Shown here: piece after piece, positions 41,718 to 50,205 of the stretch
Numbering within the stretch: position 1 is the first letter of the stretch
Layout of the letters: every line of letters begins with the position of its first letter
Source: JALZAH01 sp051000755
GTDB lineage: Bacteria; Actinomycetota; Acidimicrobiia; Acidimicrobiales; Palsa-688
NCBI GenBank assembly: GCA_051000755.1
Contig: JBPCNZ010000120.1
Location: 1 to 64,000, forward strand
DNA length: 64,000 nt
Direction of reading: 5' to 3'
Notes under the pieces: generated by a model
What the model was told of the DNA's origin: nothing
Databases searched by the model: none
What the model saw: the letters and a program-made list of their open reading frames with translations, nothing else
Made by a program: the position numbers and the translations under genes

Positions 41718-42304
41718 GCGCCCGGATCCTGCGGCAATCCATCATGCGGGTTCATGCGGTGGAGACCGAACTTCGAACCCGTCATTCGCCTTCCCGCGAT
41801 GTCGGCATGGCCCGCTGTCTGATCGGGGCACTTCCCGGGTGCGTACTGGTCACCGCCTGCATGAAAGGCGTCGAGGCTGTCGTGATCTCAGACGCCACCC
41901 CAGACTCCGTGACCCGTAGCGTCGCCGAGCGGATCCTTGGCGGCGGAGTTCGCCACCGTTGGCGCCTGGCGGCCAGTGACCTCTACCTCAATGACGAGCT
42001 TCGACCAAGCGAGTGGGACTGGCTCACGCCCCCGACCGAAGTGACAGCAAGAGCCCTCTACCGGCGCTTGCACCCTGACCTGACCGATCTGGAACGGACC
42101 ACCGGTTGCCCGGTGAGAGGGATGCGCTTCCCCGAACAAGGCGAACGGCCAGTGTTCTGCGTGTTCGTCGCTCGCGGCCAGGCCGCCATCGCACGAGAGG
42201 TCCAGCGCTGGACCGGCATCCGCCCGACTCCGAACGGCGCGGCCTTTCCGACCAAATGTCCGGCCCGTCCATCCCTCGTCAACGGTTCTGGAGAAGCCTG
42301 GTGA
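41714..42304 (+). CDS. Hypothetical protein, middle gene of the trio
   Basis: 196 residues from ATG 41714. Contains GMARCLIGALPGCVLVTACM, RHRWRLAASDLYLNDELRPS and RGMRFPEQGERPVFCVFVA. The His/Arg/Trp-rich central section suggests nucleic-acid binding. I recognise no family. Its stop overlaps the helicase start by 4 bp (GTGA). The three genes are therefore one translational unit. Confidence 0.55.
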   Translation: MSARILRQSIMRVHAVETELRTRHSPSRDVGMARCLIGALPGCVLVTACMKGVEAVVISDATPDSVTRSVAERILGGGVRHRWRLAASDLYLNDELRPSEWDWLTPPTEVTARALYRRLHPDLTDLERTTGCPVRGMRFPEQGERPVFCVFVARGQAAIAREVQRWTGIRPTPNGAAFPTKCPARPSLVNGSGEAW

Positions 42305-44220
42305 GCGCCCTCCGGCCAACCGTCGAGCAGCGAGCCATCCTCGAAGCCACCGCCACCGGTCAGACGGTGGCGATCTCGGCAGGAGCCGGGACCGGCAAGA
42401 CCTCGACGCTGCGGATGATCGCCGACCAGCGCCCGGACCAGCGGATGCTGTATCTCGCGTTCAACAAGGCGATCCAGGTCGAAGCGGAGGCCAGTTTCCC
42501 ATCCAACGTGGTGTGCAAGACGGCCCACTCGTTGGCCTACCGGGAGTTCGGCGCACCGATGCGGTTACGGTTGAACGGCCCGCGTCGCACCGCCAGGCAG
42601 AACGCTCAGGCCCTCAGGATCGCCGCAGCGTTCGGGTTGGACGACAAGACGATCTTCGGGCCGGCCGCGCTGGCCACCATGGCCATGCACACCGTCGCCC
42701 GGTTCTGCCGGTCCGCTGACCCCAAGATCACCGCCCGGCATTTTGAAGCCCCCGAAGGAGTCGACCTGGCCCGAACAGCCGGCCTCTCCAAGCGTGTCGT
42801 CTCCTTGGCCGCCAAGGCGTGGGAGGACCTCACCGCGGCAACCGGCGGGCGTCTCAAGCCGACCCATGACACCTATCTCAAGTGCTGGCAACTCTCGAAG
42901 CCGAAGCTGTTGGGCTTCGACGTCATCCTCTACGACGAGTGCCAGGACGCCGACCCGTGCATCGCAGCGGTAGTGGGCCACCAAGACCACGCCCAACTCG
43001 TCGCCGTCGGTGACGCCGCCCAGGCCATCTACGGGTGGCGCGGTGCCGGTGACTTCCTCTCCCGGGCCAACGCCGCTCACCGGCTGCGGCTGACCCAGTC
43101 CTGGCGCTTTGGCTCGGCCGTGGCGGAGCAGGCCAACGTGTGGCTGGGGGTGATCGGTACCGACATGCGAGTTGTCGGCTCACCGAGTCACCAGTCCCGT
43201 CTGGAGGCCCTCGAGCGTCCCGACACGATCCTGTGTCGTTCCAACGCCGGGACAATCGACGCCCTCCTCGACGCCCATGACACCGGCACCAAGGCGCATC
43301 TCGTCGGGGGCGGCAAGGAGATGTTGGCGCTGGCCCGAGCAGCGGAAAGGATGATGGACGGCCAGCCCTCCGGTCACCCGGAGCTGGTCGCCTTCAAGGA
43401 CTGGGCTGCGGTGCGCGATTACGCCGAGTCAGACCCTTCCGGCTCCGATCTAGCGGTGGCGGTCCGGATGATCGAGCGCTATGGGCCTGTGGGTGTCGTG
43501 CGAGCCATCGAGGCGGCCGTGCCGGCCGGAAGCGCTGAGCTGGTGGTTTCCACTGCCCACAAGGCGAAGGGGCTGGAGTGGCCCCGGGTGCAGATCGGCT
43601 CCGACTTCCGGCAACCGCTCGACAAACGGACCCTTCAACCGCTCCCGATCCCCCGAGCCGAAGCGATGCTCGCCTACGTCTCGGTCACCCGAGCCATGGA
43701 GATTCTCGACACGGGAGGCCTCGCGTGGATCCACCCGCATCTCGAAGCGCTCGCGTCGACCGGGACCGCCGTTGACTCCAAGACCATCCGCCAGCCGGAC
43801 CTCCCATGCTCTGACAGTGGCGTTCACCTTCCTGCTGCCGACGACACCGCACCCCGCTGTACATCACCTTCTCGTGGCGAGGAGGTCGTCGCCTCCACGC
43901 CGCCCGCGAGCACCGAGGAGGCCCTGGCCGTGGCCGGAGTGATCCTCGGTCAGTTCGTCGGCGTGGACGGAGAGAAGGGGACCTGGCGGGTCGCCGGGGT
44001 TGGCCGGGACGGGTCGCTCACCTGTTTCGGCGGGCCCTCCAAACAGTGGCGGTCGTTCATGCCGGAATGGTGCTATCCGGCCGAGCGGACAGGCCGGGAC
44101 GGGAAATCGCGGCCGGGGAGGCTTCCGTCAGACCGGAGAGGGCTGCGGGCAGCCTGGGCCGCGGAGCACGGCCGCGCTCACATCGATCAATCTCCATCGA
44201 TACATGGGATGGACACTTGA
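42301..44220 (+). CDS. UvrD/Rep-like superfamily 1 helicase
   Basis: 639 residues from GTG 42301. Motifs: VAISAGAGTGKTSTLRMI (Walker A, ~22-39), VILYDECQDADP (Walker B), VAVGDAAQAIYGWRGAGD (motif III), VVSTAHKAKGLEWPRVQIG and EAMLAYVSVTRAME. It resembles the short F-box/Uvr-like helicases found in mobile elements, without a nuclease domain. The C-terminal ~100 residues (VILGQFVGVDGEKGTWRVAG) form a small beta domain. Together with the two overlapping upstream genes it could be a DNA-repair or defence module. Confidence 0.82.
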   Translation: MSALRPTVEQRAILEATATGQTVAISAGAGTGKTSTLRMIADQRPDQRMLYLAFNKAIQVEAEASFPSNVVCKTAHSLAYREFGAPMRLRLNGPRRTARQNAQALRIAAAFGLDDKTIFGPAALATMAMHTVARFCRSADPKITARHFEAPEGVDLARTAGLSKRVVSLAAKAWEDLTAATGGRLKPTHDTYLKCWQLSKPKLLGFDVILYDECQDADPCIAAVVGHQDHAQLVAVGDAAQAIYGWRGAGDFLSRANAAHRLRLTQSWRFGSAVAEQANVWLGVIGTDMRVVGSPSHQSRLEALERPDTILCRSNAGTIDALLDAHDTGTKAHLVGGGKEMLALARAAERMMDGQPSGHPELVAFKDWAAVRDYAESDPSGSDLAVAVRMIERYGPVGVVRAIEAAVPAGSAELVVSTAHKAKGLEWPRVQIGSDFRQPLDKRTLQPLPIPRAEAMLAYVSVTRAMEILDTGGLAWIHPHLEALASTGTAVDSKTIRQPDLPCSDSGVHLPAADDTAPRCTSPSRGEEVVASTPPASTEEALAVAGVILGQFVGVDGEKGTWRVAGVGRDGSLTCFGGPSKQWRSFMPEWCYPAERTGRDGKSRPGRLPSDRRGLRAAWAAEHGRAHIDQSPSIHGMDT

Positions 44221-44298
44221 TCGTGCAGCCCACGGCGATCGGTCCGCGGCGTCGGATCGAGAGACCGTGCCGGGACACGGCCGATAGGGTGACCGCCA

Positions 44299-44952
44299 GT
44301 GATCCGGGTAGTGGCGTTCGATGTTGGTGAAACCCTTGTGGATGAGACTCGCGAGTACGGAGCCTGGGCTGATTGGCTCGGGGTCCCTCGCCACACCTTC
44401 TCGGCGATCTTCGGGGCGACGATCGCGGCGGGGCGCGATTACCGTGAGACGTTCCAGGTGTTCCGCTCGGGGTTTGATCTCACCGCCGAACGTGCTACCC
44501 GGGTGTCTGCAGGCAAACCCGAGTCCTTCGGTGAAGACGATCTCTACCAAGATGCCCGCGGCTGTCTGAGTGAGCTGCAGGCCATGGGTCTCGGCGTCGG
44601 GATTGCGGGTAACCAGACAGCCCGAGCAGAAGCCATCCTGCATGGTCTCCACCTACCGACCGATTGGATCGGAACCTCTGACGGGTGGGGAGTGGAGAAG
44701 CCGGACCCGGCGTTCTTCGCCCGCTTGGTCATTGAAGCCGATGTCCCCGCAGCCGAGGTCCTCTACGTGGGGGACCGGCTGGACAACGACATTGGCCCGG
44801 CACAGCGAGCCGGCCTGGCCACGGCGTTGATACGACGCGGCCCGTGGGGCTTGTTTCTCAGTGATGCAAAGGTCGAGGCTAGTTGCCTTTTCGACCTGTC
44901 CTCCCTCGCAGAGTTGCCGGCGTCGGTGGCCGAACACAACCGTCGTTCGTAG
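44299..44952 (+). CDS. HAD-superfamily phosphatase/hydrolase
   Basis: 217 residues from GTG 44299. Motif I AFDVGETLVD carries the nucleophile Asp, motif II is the Asn/Thr in GIAGNQTAR, motif III Lys in GWGVEKPDPAFF, and motif IV LYVGDRLDNDIGPAQ. The typical cap domain lies between. It hydrolyses a phosphate ester of unknown identity. It is isolated, 80 bp after the helicase operon, and intact. Confidence 0.85.
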   Translation: MIRVVAFDVGETLVDETREYGAWADWLGVPRHTFSAIFGATIAAGRDYRETFQVFRSGFDLTAERATRVSAGKPESFGEDDLYQDARGCLSELQAMGLGVGIAGNQTARAEAILHGLHLPTDWIGTSDGWGVEKPDPAFFARLVIEADVPAAEVLYVGDRLDNDIGPAQRAGLATALIRRGPWGLFLSDAKVEASCLFDLSSLAELPASVAEHNRRS

Positions 44953-45079
44953 CTCAGCTGCTTGCCGTCCGCCCGACCTGCCGATCGCCGCCGCTGGTGC
45001 TAGCTGATGCAGGCAGCGTGCCGTTGACTCCAGAGCCGGTAGACCTGGGACGGTCTGCATGACCGGGCTGATACGGCCC

Positions 45080-45376
45080 TCACTCAACAAGTCGAGTAAG
45101 GACCGCCCGGTTCGGCCTGACGAACGAGAGAAAGACGCTTGCAAACGGCAGGGACACCTCGACCTCGACCTGCTCGCCCTCGGGAACTTGCACCGTGAGG
45201 TCTCTGCTACTGGCCCAATCCATCCTCCCGACGACTACGTGGGGGCCCGCCGTCAGCTCAACGACTGCCTGCTCATTCACCCTGAGCGATGCGACCTCCA
45301 TTCCGTCGACAGTCACCTTCAGGTGCCGAAACCGCCCGCCCATGTCACTTGGCCGTCTCACCAGCAAGCTTCCCAT
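45080..45376 (-). CDS. Small hypothetical protein downstream of the XRE regulator
   Basis: 98 residues from ATG 45376, 4 bp after the regulator's stop, so both are in one operon. The sequence HLKVTVDGMEVASLRVNEQA then PHVVVGRMDWASSRDLTVQV is all-beta, like a small PEGA/CBM-like sandwich. The C-terminus FLSFVRPNRAVLTRLVE is hydrophobic. Function unknown. Confidence 0.5.
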   Translation of the reverse strand: MGSLLVRRPSDMGGRFRHLKVTVDGMEVASLRVNEQAVVELTAGPHVVVGRMDWASSRDLTVQVPEGEQVEVEVSLPFASVFLSFVRPNRAVLTRLVE

Positions 45377-45380
45377 GGCG

Positions 45381-46697
45381 TTATGCGGCCGGGAGCAACT
45401 CGCGCGCCAGGTCCCGCAGCTCGCGTCCTGCGGTGGTGCCCTTGAGTCCGGACAGGAGTGGCGGGAGCCGATCAGCGGCTGTTGAGTACCATCCCGCCGC
45501 GAGACCTTCCATGGCCACGGTGGCATGGCTGACCGCCAACTCGGGTGCCTGCGGTGCGTACGCCGACGCAAGGTCGAAGTGGACGACCGCCTTCTGCTTG
45601 GTCGCGTTCGAGCCGAGTTCGGCGAGTGACGAGCTGAACGTGTCGACGGCCTTGGCGTGTTGCCCGCTTTCGAGTTCGACGTAACCCCGGAACGCAGCGA
45701 GTCGTGCTGTGTCGTACCAGTCCAACCAGCCGGGGTCGGGTTCGACTCGTTCGGATGCGAGGGACTCCTCGGCCCGCCTGATCTGGTCACAGGCCTCCCG
45801 CCCATGGCCGGTTCGGGCCGCGAGCTCGCCGCGCACGCAATGAAGCCAGGATCGCAGCAGGGGGCTGTTGGCCCCCCGTTGTTTCATGGTCGCCCGCTCC
45901 AGCGCCTCCTGCGCGCCGTGGTAGTCATCGGAGAACCCGGGGATGAACGCCACGTGGGCGAGCACCGCCGCCGCCAACGCCCTGTCGTCAGCCTCTTCGG
46001 CGAGCTTGAGCGCCGCCTGGTAGCAACCGGCCGATCCGATCGGCTGGCCAAGGTCGAAGAATCCGATACGACCGGCGAGCAACGCTGCCTGCCCGGCTGA
46101 GCGGGCGAGCGCCTGGCGGTCAGGCCCGCGAGCCGAAGCCAGAATGCTCATGCCGTCCTCGACAAGGGCGACAGCTGAACGTTGGACCGCTTCGGCGTCG
46201 GGGCTGACCCAGTAGTAGGAACTGAGGTGCCGAGCCATAGCTTGGTAGTGGTCGATGGCCTCGGTGTTCAGCCTCCCTGGATCGATCACGCCCGGTGCGG
46301 CAGTGATCTTCGCCACCGTGGTCCTCAGCGACACACCCGGAAGCAGGCCAGCCAGGCCGAGACCGAGGGCTCCGCCGAGCGCCTGGCGCCTACTGATACG
46401 GGAGCCAAGGTCCATGTCCTCAAGTCTTTCACGTTCGCCCCGATTACCGACGCCTTCGGGTAGGGCGATCAAGCCGAGCTCGGCGGATGATTGACCGAGG
46501 ACCTGCTCCAGGGCGGAGCGGTGCCGGGGGGTCGGCTGCCGTGTGCCGGCCTCCCATTTGTTGACCGTTGAACAGTCCACCCCGCTAAGGGGGTCGACCT
46601 GCCTGACGGCGTTCGCCACGTCCTTCTGGGTCATGCAGGCTGCTTCCCTGGCCTGCCGGAGCTTCACTCGTGGCTTTGCTGTCGCCTTCTCCGCCAT
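45381..46697 (-). CDS. XRE-family regulator with long TPR-like sensor domain
   Basis: 438 residues from ATG 46697. N-terminal helix-turn-helix: RQAREAACMTQKDVANAVRQ and CSTVNKWEAGTRQPTPRH (residues ~12-50). Residues ~100-125 carry SRRQALGGALGLGLAGLLPG, a twin-Arg plus hydrophobic stretch common in this actinobacterial family. The rest is helical repeats (AALKLAEEADDRALAAAVLA, RAEESLASERVEPDP, YVELESGQHAKAVDTF), a peptide- or ligand-sensing TPR region. Such proteins are transcription regulators of conjugation or secondary metabolism. It is divergent from the Xis-like gene at 46839, so it likely controls the transfer operon. Confidence 0.75.
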   Translation of the reverse strand: MAEKATAKPRVKLRQAREAACMTQKDVANAVRQVDPLSGVDCSTVNKWEAGTRQPTPRHRSALEQVLGQSSAELGLIALPEGVGNRGERERLEDMDLGSRISRRQALGGALGLGLAGLLPGVSLRTTVAKITAAPGVIDPGRLNTEAIDHYQAMARHLSSYYWVSPDAEAVQRSAVALVEDGMSILASARGPDRQALARSAGQAALLAGRIGFFDLGQPIGSAGCYQAALKLAEEADDRALAAAVLAHVAFIPGFSDDYHGAQEALERATMKQRGANSPLLRSWLHCVRGELAARTGHGREACDQIRRAEESLASERVEPDPGWLDWYDTARLAAFRGYVELESGQHAKAVDTFSSSLAELGSNATKQKAVVHFDLASAYAPQAPELAVSHATVAMEGLAAGWYSTAADRLPPLLSGLKGTTAGRELRDLARELLPAA

Positions 46698-46838
46698 TCC
46701 TCGTCGCCTCCGAAGTTGGTCGGTTGTGTAGTGAAGCGTAGTGAACCCGTGTGACTGCGGACGGGACGTCGGCCGGTCACCCTCTCGCCACCATCTCGCC
46801 ACTAGGCCGCGAAGCCGACTGGGGTTCGACTGATCTGC

Positions 46839-47078
46839 ATGGCATTCAGCGGTCATCATCCCCGCTCCACCAAACGTCTGTACACGGTGCTCGAGGCCGC
46901 CACCTCCCTTGGGATATCGCGAACCCGCCTGCACCAACTCGTTGCTGCCGGAGCGATCGTCTCGGTGAAGGTCGGCCGCCGGCGGATGTTCTCCGCCGAT
47001 GCCCTGGACGCGTACGTGTCCGGGCTGCGGCCTGCTCGGCCAACCACTACCCCGCCGTCCGACAGGCACCTTCCATGA
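46839..47078 (+). CDS. Excisionase-like HTH protein, first gene of transfer operon
   Basis: 79 residues from ATG 46839: LYTVLEAATSLGISRTRLHQ then LVAAGAIVSVKVGRRRMFSA is a HTH_17/MerR-like DNA-binding domain. The stop overlaps the next start by 4 bp (ATGA at 47075). It faces the XRE regulator across 140 bp. It may act as a second Xis or as a transcription factor for the following genes. Confidence 0.7.
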   Translation: MAFSGHHPRSTKRLYTVLEAATSLGISRTRLHQLVAAGAIVSVKVGRRRMFSADALDAYVSGLRPARPTTTPPSDRHLP

Positions 47079-48082
47079 CCTCCACACCGACCAAATCCCC
47101 CGTTCCGCAGCACGCCGTGGGCGCCAGTAGCACCTTGCCGACACCCGTCAGGCAGGTACTCAGCTCCCGGCGGTGGCCTCGCGACCCTGATTTGCAGATC
47201 GTCTGCCTGGCCCATGGTGTCGTCATCACGTCTGGCAACGTCCCGGCGATGGTAGGCGTCCCTGACATTCCCCCCGAACTGATGGGGCATCGTCCCGCGC
47301 CGGCCAAGCCGCACCTGGTCGGCAGCCGAACCTGGTGCGCCCTGCTGGGCCATCCGGTGGTGCAGGGAGTCGCCAGATGGGTGTCCGATCTGAGCCTCGG
47401 GACGGGAGAGGAGGTGGCTACCAAGAAGGCCGTCAGCCTGCTCTCGGCGGTGGCGGCCGGCAGCATCACGCCAGCCATGTTTCGGCGTCGCGTGTGCCGA
47501 ACGGCTCTTCAGGCAAAGCCTCTGCGCCAACAGATCAGCTGGGAACGCCCGGTCGATCCCACCAGCTACTACGGCCAGGCCGTGCTCGCTGGCGCCACCC
47601 AGGCCGCCACGCCGCTTCCTTCGACCGAACCGCCTCCCGTCGCCGCCTACCTTCGGACGGCCGTTGGCGACCAGGTGGCGCCCCAGCTGTGGACAGCCGG
47701 GCTGTGCGACCTGATCGATGGTGACGCCGACGTGGCCGCCACCGAGGCCCTCCGCGTGGCGGTCGAAACCGGCTGGTCGGGCGAGGAACTGCTCGCCGCC
47801 CTGCGGTCGTCGGGCCCCACCAAGAGCCGCCGGTTGGCCCAGTACCTTGCCGAGCCACGTCTTGCCGTCGTCTTCGCCGGCCGGTCGAGCGTCGGAGTGG
47901 CCGGCGCCCTGCTGTGGCACTTCGGTTGTGGCACCGCATCGGAGCGGATTCCCCGTCGGGTACTGGCGGCGTGGGGGCGGACCGTTGGAGAGATCGCGGC
48001 ATGGCGGCCCCCGCCACCACAATCCACTGCCGGCGCCGGTCCGGTCCCCGTGTGGACCGACGATGTGGCGATGTGCGCCTGA
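47075..48082 (+). CDS. Hypothetical protein of the transfer/replication operon
   Basis: 335 residues from ATG 47075. Contains QIVCLAHGVVITSGNVPAMV, WCALLGHPVVQGVARWVSDL and a helical region rich in Ala/Arg (AATEALRVAVETGWSGEELL then ALRSSGPTKSRRLAQYLAE). Position between an HTH protein and a D5-like ATPase suggests a replication-initiation or regulatory role, but no motif confirms it. Confidence 0.5.
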   Translation: MTSTPTKSPVPQHAVGASSTLPTPVRQVLSSRRWPRDPDLQIVCLAHGVVITSGNVPAMVGVPDIPPELMGHRPAPAKPHLVGSRTWCALLGHPVVQGVARWVSDLSLGTGEEVATKKAVSLLSAVAAGSITPAMFRRRVCRTALQAKPLRQQISWERPVDPTSYYGQAVLAGATQAATPLPSTEPPPVAAYLRTAVGDQVAPQLWTAGLCDLIDGDADVAATEALRVAVETGWSGEELLAALRSSGPTKSRRLAQYLAEPRLAVVFAGRSSVGVAGALLWHFGCGTASERIPRRVLAAWGRTVGEIAAWRPPPPQSTAGAGPVPVWTDDVAMCA

Positions 48083-48098
48083 GAGTCCTGAACAACAA

Positions 48099-48129
48099 GG
48101 AAGACCCCGGCCGCGAACCGGGGCCTTCC
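48099..48129 (+). terminator. Strong hairpin between operon genes
   Basis: GGAAGACCCCGG / CCGGGGCCTTCC with loop CCGCGAA (48099-48110, 48118-48129) forms a 12-bp stem with one mismatch. No U run follows, so it may be an attenuator or mRNA-processing element more than a full terminator. The next gene follows 25 bp later. Confidence 0.5.
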
Positions 48130-48154
48130 CTCACGACAGGAGATCATCCCTCCC

Positions 48155-49843
48155 GTGTCCGATCGTACCGACCCAAACGCGCCGTGGAACCGATTCGTCA
48201 CCGCCGGTTACACCGACGCGGAAGGCGACGAGACGGACTATGACCTGGAACCCGACGCACCAGAGCCAGACGGCCCGGTGGTGCCAACCGAGCCCGGGCC
48301 TGCCTTGCGGGTGGTCGGGGCGAGCGACGCCTACGACCCGGGCCATCACGTCCGGGTCGGGTTGGACAGACTGGTCCGCCGCCGCGGGGACGGGTCGGTG
48401 GCCAGCCATGGCCACCCCACGCAGCGCCTGGCGGTCATGCTCGAGGCGTGGTTCTGGCCGTTGCGTCACGGCGCGGACGTGTGGGTAAGCCCCCGCCGGA
48501 CCTACGAGTTGCCGGCCGGCGGCATCCTGCGCCCGCTCGGCGATGGAGAACTGGTGCAGCGCGCCCAGGCCCGCTACCGGGCCGCCTGGCCGCACGAGCC
48601 GATCCCTGCTCGGGTCACCGTGGCGACCTCTCTGGGAGCGCTGGGCGGCGGCGCCACCCGCCTGAGCGGTCCGCCGTGGTTGCGGTGGGGCCGTTCGCCG
48701 GACGGGGCGTTGTGGTGGGACGCCGGCCGGCCCGATGGTCGCTGTGTGCGTGTTACCGCCGAGGGCTGGACGGTGGAACGCAGCGGCGGATGCTGGTTCC
48801 GGCGCAGCGAACTGATCGGGGAGATGCCGTTGCCGGTGGCCGGCGGGAGCCTCGATGACCTGTGGCGCTTCGTGCTTGTCGACCCCGAGGACCGCTGTCT
48901 GATCGTCGCCTGGATGCTGACCGCCACCCAGCCGGAGCCCGGCCGCTCCCCGGGCCTGTTGTATCTGACCGGCCCTGCAGGCTCCGCGAAGTCATGTGCG
49001 GCGGACTTCATCGCCCGCGCCGCCGGGTCGGGCGCGGACCGCAAGACGATCGGCACCGACGACAAGGACTTCATGGTGGCCGCCTCGGCCGGCTGGGTCC
49101 TGCACCTCGACAACCTGTCGATGTTGACCACCCAGCAGTCGGATCTGCTCTGCACGCTGGTCACGGGGCGCAGCGAAACGTACCGGACGCTGTACACCAC
49201 GACCGACACCACGACGCTCGACGTGGCCCGCCCGGTCATCGCCACCAGCATCGACATCCCCGTCCTCCAGCCCGACCTGATCTCCAGGATGGTCCCGGCG
49301 TCGCTCACCATGCTCGAAACCGTGGTGCCCGAGGACACCATCAAGGCCCGCTTCGCTGCCGTCCAGCCGGCGATCTTCGGTGCGCTGCTCGACCTGCTCG
49401 CCGCCACCATGGCCATGGACACGCCGCCGGGCGTGGAGCTGCCTCGCCTGGCCGTTCTCGGCCGCACCGCCGCCAAGGCGGACGCGATCCGGGGCAGCGA
49501 CACCCTTGGACGCTTGGGCTTCGCCCAGTCGTTGCTGCTTGCCGACACGATCAACGACGACGTCTTCTTCGCCGTGCTCCGCTCCAAGCTCAAACGGCAC
49601 TGGGAAGGCCAAGGCGGCGAGCTGCTCGCCCTCCTGGATCCCAACGGCGACCTGGCCCGTCACCACGGCCGGGCCTGGCCGCGCACCTCAACGGGCGTCA
49701 CCGCCCGCCTGAAGCGCAACAAGGTCCCGCTCGAACAGGCGGGCTGGACCATCCGCCACAAGCTGAACCCGCGAGGGGCGAACAAGGGCAAACTTTGGGA
49801 GCTGGTCCCACCCCCCGACCATCCCTCCGCACCCGACTCGTAG
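48155..49843 (+). CDS. D5-like plasmid/phage replication ATPase
   Basis: 562 residues from GTG 48155, preceded by ACAGGAG. The core has YLTGPAGSAKSCAAD (Walker A, GPAGSAKS, ~270-277) and WVLHLDNLSML (Walker B), with the fold of SF3/D5-type primase-helicases. The C-terminal part (HHGRAWPRTSTGVTARLKRN then EQAGWTIRHKLNPRG) resembles a winged helix for DNA binding. N-terminal ~250 residues are of unknown fold. It should unwind DNA as part of a second replication module, separate from the primase-helicase at 0.2-3.8 kb. Confidence 0.75.
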   Translation: MSDRTDPNAPWNRFVTAGYTDAEGDETDYDLEPDAPEPDGPVVPTEPGPALRVVGASDAYDPGHHVRVGLDRLVRRRGDGSVASHGHPTQRLAVMLEAWFWPLRHGADVWVSPRRTYELPAGGILRPLGDGELVQRAQARYRAAWPHEPIPARVTVATSLGALGGGATRLSGPPWLRWGRSPDGALWWDAGRPDGRCVRVTAEGWTVERSGGCWFRRSELIGEMPLPVAGGSLDDLWRFVLVDPEDRCLIVAWMLTATQPEPGRSPGLLYLTGPAGSAKSCAADFIARAAGSGADRKTIGTDDKDFMVAASAGWVLHLDNLSMLTTQQSDLLCTLVTGRSETYRTLYTTTDTTTLDVARPVIATSIDIPVLQPDLISRMVPASLTMLETVVPEDTIKARFAAVQPAIFGALLDLLAATMAMDTPPGVELPRLAVLGRTAAKADAIRGSDTLGRLGFAQSLLLADTINDDVFFAVLRSKLKRHWEGQGGELLALLDPNGDLARHHGRAWPRTSTGVTARLKRNKVPLEQAGWTIRHKLNPRGANKGKLWELVPPPDHPSAPDS

Positions 49844-50205
49844 CGGGGGAATCTCGCCTTCCTCGGCGGGTTCCTCCCCATCCCGGCGAAGAGCGCCCGG
49901 GTCGAACCGACCGGACGCGGTGGGACGGCGGGGGGAACGTGGGGACTCTCGCCTTCGGAGAAAAGTCCCCCACGAGTCCCCCCCAGCCGTGCACACCTTC
50001 TGAACTGCCATCTTGTCGTGCATCGGGGGAAGCGGGGAATGTCGCCCCTCAGAAGGCTGTGAGCGGATCGGAGCGCAGAACCTCGCCGCAGCCCACCGCT
50101 TCTTCCCCTCCTTGCATGTCCGGCCCGGCATCGAGACGTCGGCCGGTGGGTCGCCACCGTGAGGGAGCGGCACCCGGCCCTCCCGCACAGTTGAGGAGGT
50201 CGGCC
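49844..50205. other. Intergenic stretch with a hairpin
   Basis: About 360 bp with no supported gene. It contains the imperfect inverted repeat GTGGGGACT/AGTCCCCCAC (49939-49947, 49964-49973) around CTCGCCTTCGGAG, a possible terminator of the ATPase gene, and repeated GGGGA and CTCGCCTTC words. The far end holds the ribosome binding site GAGGAGG (50193-50199) of the NlpC/P60 gene. Confidence 0.45.

Noticed and set aside
48862..50205. Upstream extension of the NlpC/P60 gene to 803 residues
   Set aside because: The extension is out of frame with the D5-like ATPase gene; the GAGGAGG site and signal helix define the start at 50206.
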